64,000 bases of DNA from Candidatus Villigracilis propinquus. Its GTDB lineage: Bacteria > Chloroflexota > Anaerolineae > Anaerolineales > Villigracilaceae. A model generated the notes under the pieces. The model saw only the letters and a list, made by a program, of their open reading frames with translations, did no database searches and had not been told where the DNA came from. The translations under genes and the position numbers were made by a program. Location of the stretch: NCBI GenBank assembly GCA_016714565.1, contig JADKDM010000038.1, forward strand, positions 1 through 64,000. The letters are read 5' to 3'. Shown here one piece after another: positions 36,576 through 43,459 of the stretch; positions within the stretch are counted from its first letter, which is position 1, and every line of letters begins with the position of its first letter.

Positions 36576-36920
36576 ATGAACCTGCAACAGATCATTGAAC
36601 GCCTCGACCTTAATCTGCTAACTGATCCGCGCGACTTTGACATGATCCACCCTGAGGGCGGATACACATCCGACCTGCTTTCGTGTGTAATGGCAGGCGC
36701 AAAAAGCAAATACATCTGGGTCACCCTGCAGGCACACATGAACATCGTCGCAGTCGCTGCCCTGCTGGATGTCGCAGCTATTATCATCACAGAAAACGCC
36801 CAGCCGGACGCAGCGACGATCGCGAAAGCCAACGAGCAAGGTGTGATCCTGCTCTCCACACCCATGACAAACTTTGAAGTGGATGGAAAACTTTGGGAAA
36901 TGGGCATCCGCAATAATTAG
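36576..36920 (+). CDS. Second DRTGG-domain protein
   Basis: 114 residues: MNLQQIIERLDLNLLTDPRD, GGYTSDLLSCVMAGAKSKYI, MNIVAVAALLDVAAIIITEN. A diverged paralogue of the product of 35218, five bases after the CBS-HATPase gene. The conserved GGYxxDLLS core is kept. Function unknown; context as for the operon. Confidence 0.75.
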   Translation: MNLQQIIERLDLNLLTDPRDFDMIHPEGGYTSDLLSCVMAGAKSKYIWVTLQAHMNIVAVAALLDVAAIIITENAQPDAATIAKANEQGVILLSTPMTNFEVDGKLWEMGIRNN

Positions 36921-36929
36921 CAGCAAAGA

Positions 36930-37667
36930 ATGAAAAAGTTCCGCGCCGACCTGCATGTTCACACGGTACTTTCGCCCTGCGCCGAAGTGGAAATGATTCC
37001 CCCGCTCATTGTGCAGGAAGCACTGGAACATGGCATCGACATCATTGCCATCACCGACCATAATGCCAGCGCGAATGTAGCCGCTGTGCAAAAAGCCGCG
37101 CTTGGCAGTTCACTAAAAGTATTGGCGGGAATAGAAGTTCAATCACGCGAAGACGTGCATCTTTTATGTCTGTTTGAAAAAAATGAAACTCTCGCCATCT
37201 GGCAATCAGCAGTGGATGCAGCATTGCCAGACACGCAAAACAACCCGGAATATTTCGGTGAGCAATTCATTGTGGACGAGAGCGGCGAATTCATCCGCAG
37301 CGAAACGCGCATGCTGCTCACATCCACTCACTTTTCGATTGACGATATCTTCGAACAGGTCAACGCACTGGGCGGACTCGTCATCCCAGCGCATGTGGAT
37401 AGAACCAGCTACGGTCTTTTTCCAACCCTCGGCCTGCTCTCTTCCGAATGGCCGATTCTTGCCCTTGAAATTTCCCGCCACCTCACGCCAGCAACAGCAG
37501 CATCCGCCTACCCATTCATAAAAGGGATTCCGCTCATCCAAAGTGGGGACGTACATCAACTGGATCAGTTTCTAGGAACAACCATTTTCACGCTTGCAGA
37601 ACCCACGCTGACGGAGATCAAAATGGCGCTCGAAGGTAAAGACTTGCGCGCCGTTGCGATTGAATAA
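36930..37667 (+). CDS. PHP-domain phosphoesterase
   Basis: 245 residues. DLHVHTVLSPCAEVEMIPPL gives the HxH metal motif and TDHNASANV the second; AHVDRTSYGLFPTLG and SGDVHQLDQFLG provide the later His/Asp ligands. Metal-dependent phosphoesterase of the TrpH/YciV-like type, hydrolysing a nucleotide or small phosphodiester. Homologues of this gene frequently close DRTGG/HATPase clusters next to hydrogenases; the role there is unknown. Follows the second DRTGG gene by 9 bases. Confidence 0.83.
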   Translation: MKKFRADLHVHTVLSPCAEVEMIPPLIVQEALEHGIDIIAITDHNASANVAAVQKAALGSSLKVLAGIEVQSREDVHLLCLFEKNETLAIWQSAVDAALPDTQNNPEYFGEQFIVDESGEFIRSETRMLLTSTHFSIDDIFEQVNALGGLVIPAHVDRTSYGLFPTLGLLSSEWPILALEISRHLTPATAASAYPFIKGIPLIQSGDVHQLDQFLGTTIFTLAEPTLTEIKMALEGKDLRAVAIE

Positions 37668-37677
37668 AAAAGTATTT

Positions 37678-37738
37678 GGAATCCAGAAGTTCTACTTCTG
37701 GCTTTTAAGAGCATCTGCAAGTAGAACTTGCGGACTCC
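37678..37738. repeat. Intergenic inverted repeat
   Basis: GGAATCCAGAAGTTCTACTT (37678 on) is largely the reverse complement of AAGTAGAACTTGCGGACTCC (ending 37738). Each arm is itself palindromic (CCAGAAG..CTTCTGG; GCAAGT..ACTTGC). Looks like a small dispersed element between the two operons. Confidence 0.6.
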
Positions 37739-37824
37739 AACTTACCCATTCAACCTGCATAGCATCACCAAAATAGTAATAAATTGACTGACAAGGTACA
37801 CCCATCATCTTGTGACATTGGTCA

Positions 37825-37853
37825 TTGACGGTTTGAGGTGGAATGATTAAACT
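37825..37853 (+). promoter_or_regulatory. Promoter of the hydrogenase operon
   Basis: TTGACG (37825-37830), 17-base spacer, TAAACT (37848-37853). The predicted start falls inside the palindrome at 37858. Confidence 0.65.
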
Positions 37854-37857
37854 AAAC

Positions 37858-37875
37858 TTGTGAAAATTATCACAA
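37858..37875. promoter_or_regulatory. Rex-like operator of the hydrogenase operon
   Basis: TTGTGAAAATTATCACAA differs from the Rex consensus TTGTGAAnnnnTTCACAA at one fixed position. It covers the predicted +1, as expected of a repressor released by NADH. It also fits the Crp-type TGTGA-N6-TCACA, but a site on +1 argues for repression. Confidence 0.65.
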
Positions 37876-37896
37876 TATTTATAAAAGGTAAAGCAA

Positions 37897-38409
37897 ATGT
37901 ATCAATCACTACAGGAAATTTCAGCCACAGACCCACTCCGCATTGCTGAACAAAAATTGATCATCGACACAGCGATTGCAGAAAACAAGGAACGACCCGG
38001 CGCGGTAATGCTGGTGCTTAATGAAGTACAAGGCAAGATCGGGCACGTATCCCCTCCCATGCAGATGTATATTGCCCATAAGCTGAAAGTGCCGCTGGGT
38101 CAGGTTCATGGCGTTGTCACTTTCTACTCCTTCTTCAAAACAAAGCCGCGCGGAAAACACACCATCAAGTTTTGTTTGGGCACTGCCTGTTATGTGGCCG
38201 GTGTGCCGCAGTTGATCGAAAAAGCCAAACAAATGTTGAACATCGAATTAGGCGAAACAACCCCCGACGGCCAGATCACATTGGAAGAGTGTCGCTGCGT
38301 GGGAGCATGCAGCCAGGCCCCCGTTGTGGTTGTGGATGAAGAAGTTCAAGGAAAGCTGAAACCAAACAAATTCCCGCAAGTTCTTAAGAAGGTTCAAAAG
38401 CCGACATGA
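37897..38409 (+). CDS. NuoE-like [2Fe-2S] subunit of hydrogenase diaphorase (HydC/HndA/HoxE type)
   Basis: 170 residues, thioredoxin-like fold. Four Cys for one [2Fe-2S] cluster: FCLGTACYVAG and EECRCVGACSQAP. MLVLNEVQGKIGHVSPPMQM and GQVHGVVTFYSFFKTKPRGK are typical of the 24-kDa subunit. Passes electrons between the flavin subunit and the rest of the enzyme in the cytoplasm. First gene of a long operon under the Rex-like site; overlaps the HATPase gene by 4 bases. Confidence 0.9.
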   Translation: MYQSLQEISATDPLRIAEQKLIIDTAIAENKERPGAVMLVLNEVQGKIGHVSPPMQMYIAHKLKVPLGQVHGVVTFYSFFKTKPRGKHTIKFCLGTACYVAGVPQLIEKAKQMLNIELGETTPDGQITLEECRCVGACSQAPVVVVDEEVQGKLKPNKFPQVLKKVQKPT

Positions 38410-38975
38410 GAGAGATATCCCTGCACCTGATGGATATTGCCGAGAACAGCGTTGCTGCCGAAGCACGAAATATTCACATCGAAGTGCATGAGAACTTGCA
38501 AAGCGACCAGCTTACGGCGATCATCACGGACGATGGGCGCGGCATGGACGAGGAAACAGCCCAACAGGTATTGGATCCGTTCTACACCACACGCACCACC
38601 CGCAAGGTGGGCTTGGGAATCCCGCTCTTGAAGCTGGCCGCGGAAATGTCTGAGGGTGGATTAAACCTGGTGACAGAATCAGGCAAGGGCGCAAAGATCG
38701 AAGCGCGCTTTCGTCACAGTCATATTGACCGCATGCCGCTTGGCGATCTTGCATCCACATTTCTGGCGCTGCTAGTCTCTCATCCAAATATCCACTGGGT
38801 GTTTGATTACGAGACAACCGATAAAGATGGCAACGTGGATAATTTTGAGTTTGACGATACGGAATTAAAGAACGAACTTGGCGATATGCCGATCACTGAA
38901 CCGGAAATACTAAAGTTTGTGCGCGGGCTGATCGAAGAAGGTATTCAAGCCACCGCGCTGCAAACGACTACGTGA
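38406..38975 (+). CDS. ATP-binding GHKL-ATPase protein of hydrogenase operon
   Basis: 189 residues: DIAENSVAAEARNIHIEV (N-box), TDDGRGMDEE (G1), then KVGLGIPLLKLAAEMSEGG (G2). A HATPase without HisKA or receiver parts. The C-terminal 60 residues (LASTFLALLVSHPNIHWVFD) are a separate small region. Homologues stand between NuoE- and ferredoxin-like genes in [FeFe] hydrogenase (Hnd/Hyd) operons; the function there is not known. Start ATG overlaps the NuoE-like stop. Confidence 0.82.
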   Translation: MREISLHLMDIAENSVAAEARNIHIEVHENLQSDQLTAIITDDGRGMDEETAQQVLDPFYTTRTTRKVGLGIPLLKLAAEMSEGGLNLVTESGKGAKIEARFRHSHIDRMPLGDLASTFLALLVSHPNIHWVFDYETTDKDGNVDNFEFDDTELKNELGDMPITEPEILKFVRGLIEEGIQATALQTTT

Positions 38976-38988
38976 AAAGGAGAATAAC

Positions 38989-39357
38989 ATGCCTGCGATC
39001 AAATCACTGGAAGAATTAAAACGCGTACGGGAAGAAGCGTTACAGAAAAAGAAAATGAAGGCTGCACCGGGCAATGTGCAGGTGATCGTTGCGATGGGCA
39101 CATGCGGAATTGCCGCAGGTGCGCGCGACACCATGAAAAGCGTTTTGAATTTTATTGAGACGAACAGCCTGAGCGGCGTAACCGTGACACAGACCGGATG
39201 CGTTGGCAAGTGTGAGCAGGAACCGATCGTACAGGTTATTGTCGGTGACCAGCCCAAAGTGATGTATGGAAAAGTGAATGCGGAAGTTGCACAGCAGATC
39301 ATGAAGCAGCATGTACAAAACGGGACACCCGTGAAGGATTATGTTTTACCAAGTTAG
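38989..39357 (+). CDS. [2Fe-2S] thioredoxin-like ferredoxin subunit (HndB type)
   Basis: 122 residues. A helical N-terminus (SLEELKRVREEALQKKKMKA) leads to a thioredoxin-like ferredoxin: VIVAMGTCGIAAGARDTMKS and VTVTQTGCVGKCEQEPIVQV, with Cys in GTCG, GCVGKC for a [2Fe-2S] cluster, though one Cys fewer than the canonical four is visible. HndB of Desulfovibrio NADP-reducing hydrogenase is the known relative. AAAAGGAGAATAAC precedes the ATG. Between it and the next gene lies a hairpin with a T run. Confidence 0.82.
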   Translation: MPAIKSLEELKRVREEALQKKKMKAAPGNVQVIVAMGTCGIAAGARDTMKSVLNFIETNSLSGVTVTQTGCVGKCEQEPIVQVIVGDQPKVMYGKVNAEVAQQIMKQHVQNGTPVKDYVLPS

Positions 39358-39364
39358 TATCTTC

Positions 39365-39418
39365 GTAGTCACGACTTTAGTCGTGATAAAGGCGACTGAA
39401 GTCGCCACTACTTTTTTT
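39365..39418 (+). repeat. Double hairpin with T run inside the hydrogenase operon
   Basis: TCACGACTTTAGTCGTGA (39369-39386) and GGCGACTGAAGTCGCC (39391-39406) are two palindromes framed by GTAGT and ACTAC, followed by seven T. Related to AACGACTAAAGTCGTT at 20736. Could be a partial terminator or an RNA-processing site. Confidence 0.6.
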
Positions 39419-39428
39419 GGAGTTTAGT

Positions 39429-41213
39429 ATGGCGTTTTATCGTTCTCATGTTTTAGTGTGCGTTGACCCGGAGTGCCTTGCAAAAGGCGCCCATGAAGTG
39501 CTTGACGCATTGCAGGATGAATTCGTTGCACAGGGGTTGATCGACGAAATTCAAGTATTGGAAACCTCGCGCATTGGCGGGTGCAGTGACGGCCCGGAGA
39601 TGATGGTGTATCCCGAAGGCGTACATTACCACGGGATGACCGCGGATGATATTCCGTTTCTGGTGGAAGAGCACTTCCTGAAAGGCCGCATTGTGGAGCG
39701 TTTCCGCGAAGTGGTGAAGCCTGTAGTGGATGAAGAACTTGGTCCGCTGCGACCGAAGGAAGTGCGCGTGGTTCTTCGTAACTGCGGCGAGATCGACCCG
39801 AACAATATTGAAGATTATCTCGCCACTGACGGCTATCAGGCGCTCGGCAAGGCGTTGTTTGAAATGACGCCAGAAAAAGTTATTGAAGAAGTTACAAACT
39901 CGGGCTTACGCGGACGCGGCGGCGCGGGTTTCCCTGCCGGAAGAAAATGGGGTCTCACCCGTCAAGTGAATGACAGCCCAAAATATATGGTCTGCAATGC
40001 AGATGAAGGCGACCCGGGCGCATTCATGAATCGCCGTGTACTCGAAGGTGACCCGCATTCCGTCATCGAAGGCATGATCATCGGCGCGTATGCGATCGGC
40101 GCAAGCTACGGATATATCTATTGCCGTGCTGAATACCCCGTGGCGGTGGAGACCCTCAATATTGCCATCAAGCAGGCGCACGAATTTGGGTTCCTTGGCA
40201 ACAACATCCTCGGTACTGATTTCAACTTTGATCTTGAAGTACGCGTCGGCGCAGGCGCTTTCGTTTGCGGTGAAGAGACGGCTTTGATGGCCTCGATCAT
40301 GGGCAAGCGCGGCGAGCCAAGTCCGCGGCCTCCGTTCCCATCTGTCAAAGGTGTGTGGGGTAAACCAACCAACAACAACAATGTGGAAACGTATTCCAAC
40401 ATACCGCAGATCATTTCAAATGGCGCGGCCTGGTACTCGAGCATGGGTACGGAACGATCCAAAGGTACAAAGACATTCGCAGTCGGCGGAAACGTCGTCA
40501 AGCCGGGACTCATCGAAGTACCGATGGGCATCACCCTGCGCGAGATCATCTTTGAAGTGGCTGGGGGCATCAAGGATGGAAAAAAATATAAAGCGGTGCA
40601 AACCGGCGGTCCCATGGGCGGATGCCTCACCGAGCAGCACCTTGACCTGCCCCTCGATTACGAAGCGCTGACTCAGGCTGGTTCAATGATGGGCTCCGGC
40701 GGCCTTGTGGTGATGGATGAAACTTCCTGCATGGTCGATATCGCCCGCTTCTTCATGGACTTTACACAGGCTGAATCCTGCGGAAAATGCACTCCCTGCC
40801 GCGTCGGCACACGCCGCATCCTTGAACTGCTGCAAAAGATCTGCAATGGCAAAGGTGTAGATGGCGACATCGAAAGACTGGAAAACCTTTGCTACGAAGT
40901 GGCACGCAACAGCCTGTGCGGACTTGGCCAGGGCGCGCCGAACCCCGTACTCAGTACGCTCAAGCATTTCCGTCACGAGTATGAGGCACATATTTATGAA
41001 AAACGCTGTCCGGCAAAAGTATGCCGTTCGTTGATCCGTTTTGAAATTCAAGCGCCGACCTGCACGGGATGTACCGTCTGCGCGAGAAACTGCCCCGTGG
41101 AAGCGATCAGCGGCGAGCGGCGTCAGGCGCATCACATCGACGCCGACACCTGTATCCGCTGCGGGATCTGTATGCAAGTCTGTAACTTCAACGCCATTGC
41201 CGTGGAATCTTAA
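39429..41213 (+). CDS. NuoF-like NADH/FMN subunit with C-terminal 2[4Fe-4S] domain (HydB/HndC type)
   Basis: 594 residues. Order: thioredoxin-like [2Fe-2S]-type N-terminal region (about 1-95, LETSRIGGCSDGPEMMVYPE); NADH/FMN core with GRGGAGFPAGRKWGL, VCNADEGDPGAFMNRRVLEG and GAGAFVCGEETALMASIMGK; the N3-type [4Fe-4S] SCGKCTPCRVG plus SLCGLGQGAP; and a ferredoxin tail CTGCTVCARNCP ... CIRCGICMQVCNF with two [4Fe-4S] motifs. This domain order is that of bifurcating HydB/HndC subunits. GGAG before ATG 39429. NAD(P)H/H2 electrons enter through this flavin. Confidence 0.93.
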   Translation: MAFYRSHVLVCVDPECLAKGAHEVLDALQDEFVAQGLIDEIQVLETSRIGGCSDGPEMMVYPEGVHYHGMTADDIPFLVEEHFLKGRIVERFREVVKPVVDEELGPLRPKEVRVVLRNCGEIDPNNIEDYLATDGYQALGKALFEMTPEKVIEEVTNSGLRGRGGAGFPAGRKWGLTRQVNDSPKYMVCNADEGDPGAFMNRRVLEGDPHSVIEGMIIGAYAIGASYGYIYCRAEYPVAVETLNIAIKQAHEFGFLGNNILGTDFNFDLEVRVGAGAFVCGEETALMASIMGKRGEPSPRPPFPSVKGVWGKPTNNNNVETYSNIPQIISNGAAWYSSMGTERSKGTKTFAVGGNVVKPGLIEVPMGITLREIIFEVAGGIKDGKKYKAVQTGGPMGGCLTEQHLDLPLDYEALTQAGSMMGSGGLVVMDETSCMVDIARFFMDFTQAESCGKCTPCRVGTRRILELLQKICNGKGVDGDIERLENLCYEVARNSLCGLGQGAPNPVLSTLKHFRHEYEAHIYEKRCPAKVCRSLIRFEIQAPTCTGCTVCARNCPVEAISGERRQAHHIDADTCIRCGICMQVCNFNAIAVES

Positions 41214-41255
41214 TCAAAACCGTGTGGCGTGAAAAAATATGTGATCGGAGAAAGA

Positions 41256-41753
41256 ATGGCCGCTCCAACAATTGATCATGATGTTGTCTCAGTAGTCCGT
41301 GCTGCAATCGAAAAGCATGGCAGGAATCGCGATGCAATGATTCCGGTTCTCAGCGAGATCAACCGTGTGTTTGGGTATGTCCCCGGAGAAGCGATCCGGG
41401 AGGTACGCAAACAACTCCACGATCCTGCCCGGCAGGTGCATATCGCAGAAAGCCAGTTGTATGCGCTGACGAGCTTCTACGACATGCTTTCCACCAAGCC
41501 CCGCGGACGGCATGTCATCAAGTTTTGCGAGAACGCACCATGCCATGTTGTGGGCGGCAAAGCCGTTTGGGATGGATTGAGAGAAAAGCTCAGCCTGAAC
41601 AATGGTGAAACCACGCCCGACAACAAGTGGACATTGGTCACCACATCCTGCCTGGGCTTGTGCAGCGTGGGGCCGGTCCTGCTGATCGACGATGACATGT
41701 ACGGCAACGTCACACCTGAACAGATCTCCGAAATTTTGGAACACTACGAGTAG
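41256..41753 (+). CDS. Second NuoE-like [2Fe-2S] subunit
   Basis: 165 residues, paralogue of the product of 37897 but clearly diverged. Cluster ligands in FCENAPCHVVGG and TSCLGLCSVGP; the IPVLSEINRVFGYVPGEAIR and YALTSFYDMLSTKPRGRH blocks of the family are present. ATG 41256 preceded by CGGAGAAAGA is preferred over GTG 41229. Pairs with the NuoF-like gene that starts 9 bases after its stop. Confidence 0.88.
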   Translation: MAAPTIDHDVVSVVRAAIEKHGRNRDAMIPVLSEINRVFGYVPGEAIREVRKQLHDPARQVHIAESQLYALTSFYDMLSTKPRGRHVIKFCENAPCHVVGGKAVWDGLREKLSLNNGETTPDNKWTLVTTSCLGLCSVGPVLLIDDDMYGNVTPEQISEILEHYE

Positions 41754-41762
41754 GAGCCCGTG

Positions 41763-43403
41763 ATGATAAAAAAACGTGCCATGATACTGGTCTCCAACGA
41801 TCCCGAAAGCATTCGGCTGGGCGCAAACGAGGTCATTCAACACTTGAACGAATCGCTTGCCACATACGGGTTGCAGGATGAAGTGGATGTCTCCACGGTT
41901 TCAGACATAAATCACTCCAACATCCTGCCGCTGGTCGTTGTATATCCTGAAGCCGTAGTGTACGGACCTGTCAAAGCTGCGGATGTGCGCTATTTGGTGG
42001 AGGAACATTTATATAAGGGACGTGTCGTGAACGACCTGCTCGCCCCTCCTAAAATGCTGACCGGACAGATCGGCTGGCTGCGCGGACACAAAGGCTACAA
42101 CCCCGCAGAACACCGCATTGTGTTGGAACGCGCTGGCCGCATTGACCCTGACAATATCGAGGAATACATCACCTCAAATGGCTACGATGCCCTCGGCAAA
42201 GTATTAAGTGAGATGACACCCGAAAGCGTTATCGAAGTGATCGAGAAATCCGGTTTGCAGGGACGCGGCGGTGCTGGCTTCCCCACCGGGCGCAAGTGGA
42301 AGTTCGTTCGCGCTGCTCAGGGTAGTAAAAAGTATATCGTTTGCAACGCAGATGAGAGTGAGCCCGGAACGTTCAAGGATCGCATTGTGCTCGAAGGCGA
42401 CCCGCATGTCATCATCGAATCAATGGCAATTGCGGCGTACGCCCTCGGCGCGGATGAAGGCTATATTTACATCCGTGGTGAATATGGTCTTGCTTATCGC
42501 CGCCTTGAAAAAGCAATTCTTCAAGCCCGGGAATTCGGTTTCCTTGGAAAGAATATTTTTGGAACGGAATTCAATTTCGATATTCACATCCACGCGGGTG
42601 CCGGCGCGTACGTCTGCGGTGAAGAGACAGCGCTGCTCGAATCTCTGGAAGGCAAACGCGGAGAACCCCGCTCACGACCGCCCTACCCCGTAACCAAGGG
42701 TTTGTGGAACAAGCCAACATCCGTCAACAATGTAGAGACGCTTGCAAACATTCCCGCCATCATTCGAAACGGCGCGGAATGGTATCGCTCCATTGGCACG
42801 CCCTCCAGCCCCGGCACAAAGGTTTATACGATCATGGGCAATGTCAACTTCAGCGGCGTGATCGAAGTGCCGATGGGAGTTACCCTGCGCGAGGTCATCA
42901 ACATTTACGCACGGGGAATGAAACCGGGCAGCACCCTCAAACTCGCACAGACCGGTGGAAGCAGCGGCTCGATCATCCCTGCGGTTTTGCAAGACACCCC
43001 CATGGATTTTGAATCCTTCCGCAAAGCTGGCGTATCGCTCGGCTCGGGCGCATTGCTGATCTGCGACCAGAACACCTGCATCGTGGATCTTGTCAAAGTC
43101 CTTTTGCAATTCTTCCGCTTTGAATCCTGCGGCAAATGCACGCCCTGCCGTGTGGGCACGCAGCGAACCTACGAGATCGTGGATCGCATTTCAAAGGGAC
43201 TGGGCAAACTGGAAGAACTGGATACGCTGCTGCTTTTAGCCGCTGAAATGGAACGCGATTCCAACTGCGGCCTCGGCCAAACCGCCACCGTCCCGATCCG
43301 TGACATGCTCAAGCATTTCCGCACGGAAGTGGAGGCGCACATCCGCTCCGGCAGCTGCCCGACAGGCGTGTGTGAAATGACATCGGAATTTGAAAAAGTA
43401 TAG
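41763..43403 (+). CDS. Second NuoF-like NADH/FMN subunit, without ferredoxin tail
   Basis: 546 residues. A thioredoxin-like N-terminal region (to about 95) without obvious cluster Cys, then GRGGAGFPTGRKWKFV, VCNADESEPGTFKDRIVLEG, GAGAYVCGEETALLESLEGK and SCGKCTPCRVGTQRTYEIVD with SNCGLGQTA. It lacks the 2[4Fe-4S] tail of the 39429 product and ends CPTGVCEM. It is therefore closer to plain NuoF/HoxF and may contact NAD+ with the [NiFe] core. ATG 41763 follows AGGAG. Confidence 0.9.
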   Translation: MIKKRAMILVSNDPESIRLGANEVIQHLNESLATYGLQDEVDVSTVSDINHSNILPLVVVYPEAVVYGPVKAADVRYLVEEHLYKGRVVNDLLAPPKMLTGQIGWLRGHKGYNPAEHRIVLERAGRIDPDNIEEYITSNGYDALGKVLSEMTPESVIEVIEKSGLQGRGGAGFPTGRKWKFVRAAQGSKKYIVCNADESEPGTFKDRIVLEGDPHVIIESMAIAAYALGADEGYIYIRGEYGLAYRRLEKAILQAREFGFLGKNIFGTEFNFDIHIHAGAGAYVCGEETALLESLEGKRGEPRSRPPYPVTKGLWNKPTSVNNVETLANIPAIIRNGAEWYRSIGTPSSPGTKVYTIMGNVNFSGVIEVPMGVTLREVINIYARGMKPGSTLKLAQTGGSSGSIIPAVLQDTPMDFESFRKAGVSLGSGALLICDQNTCIVDLVKVLLQFFRFESCGKCTPCRVGTQRTYEIVDRISKGLGKLEELDTLLLLAAEMERDSNCGLGQTATVPIRDMLKHFRTEVEAHIRSGSCPTGVCEMTSEFEKV

Positions 43404-43459
43404 TCAATTGATTTACAAGTCAAACGAGTTGAAATCAAAACTTCAACACAGAGGTATGT

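Noticed and set aside
39429..43403. The two NuoF-like genes as an assembly duplication
   Set aside because: They differ throughout in sequence and the second lacks the ferredoxin tail, so they are old paralogues.
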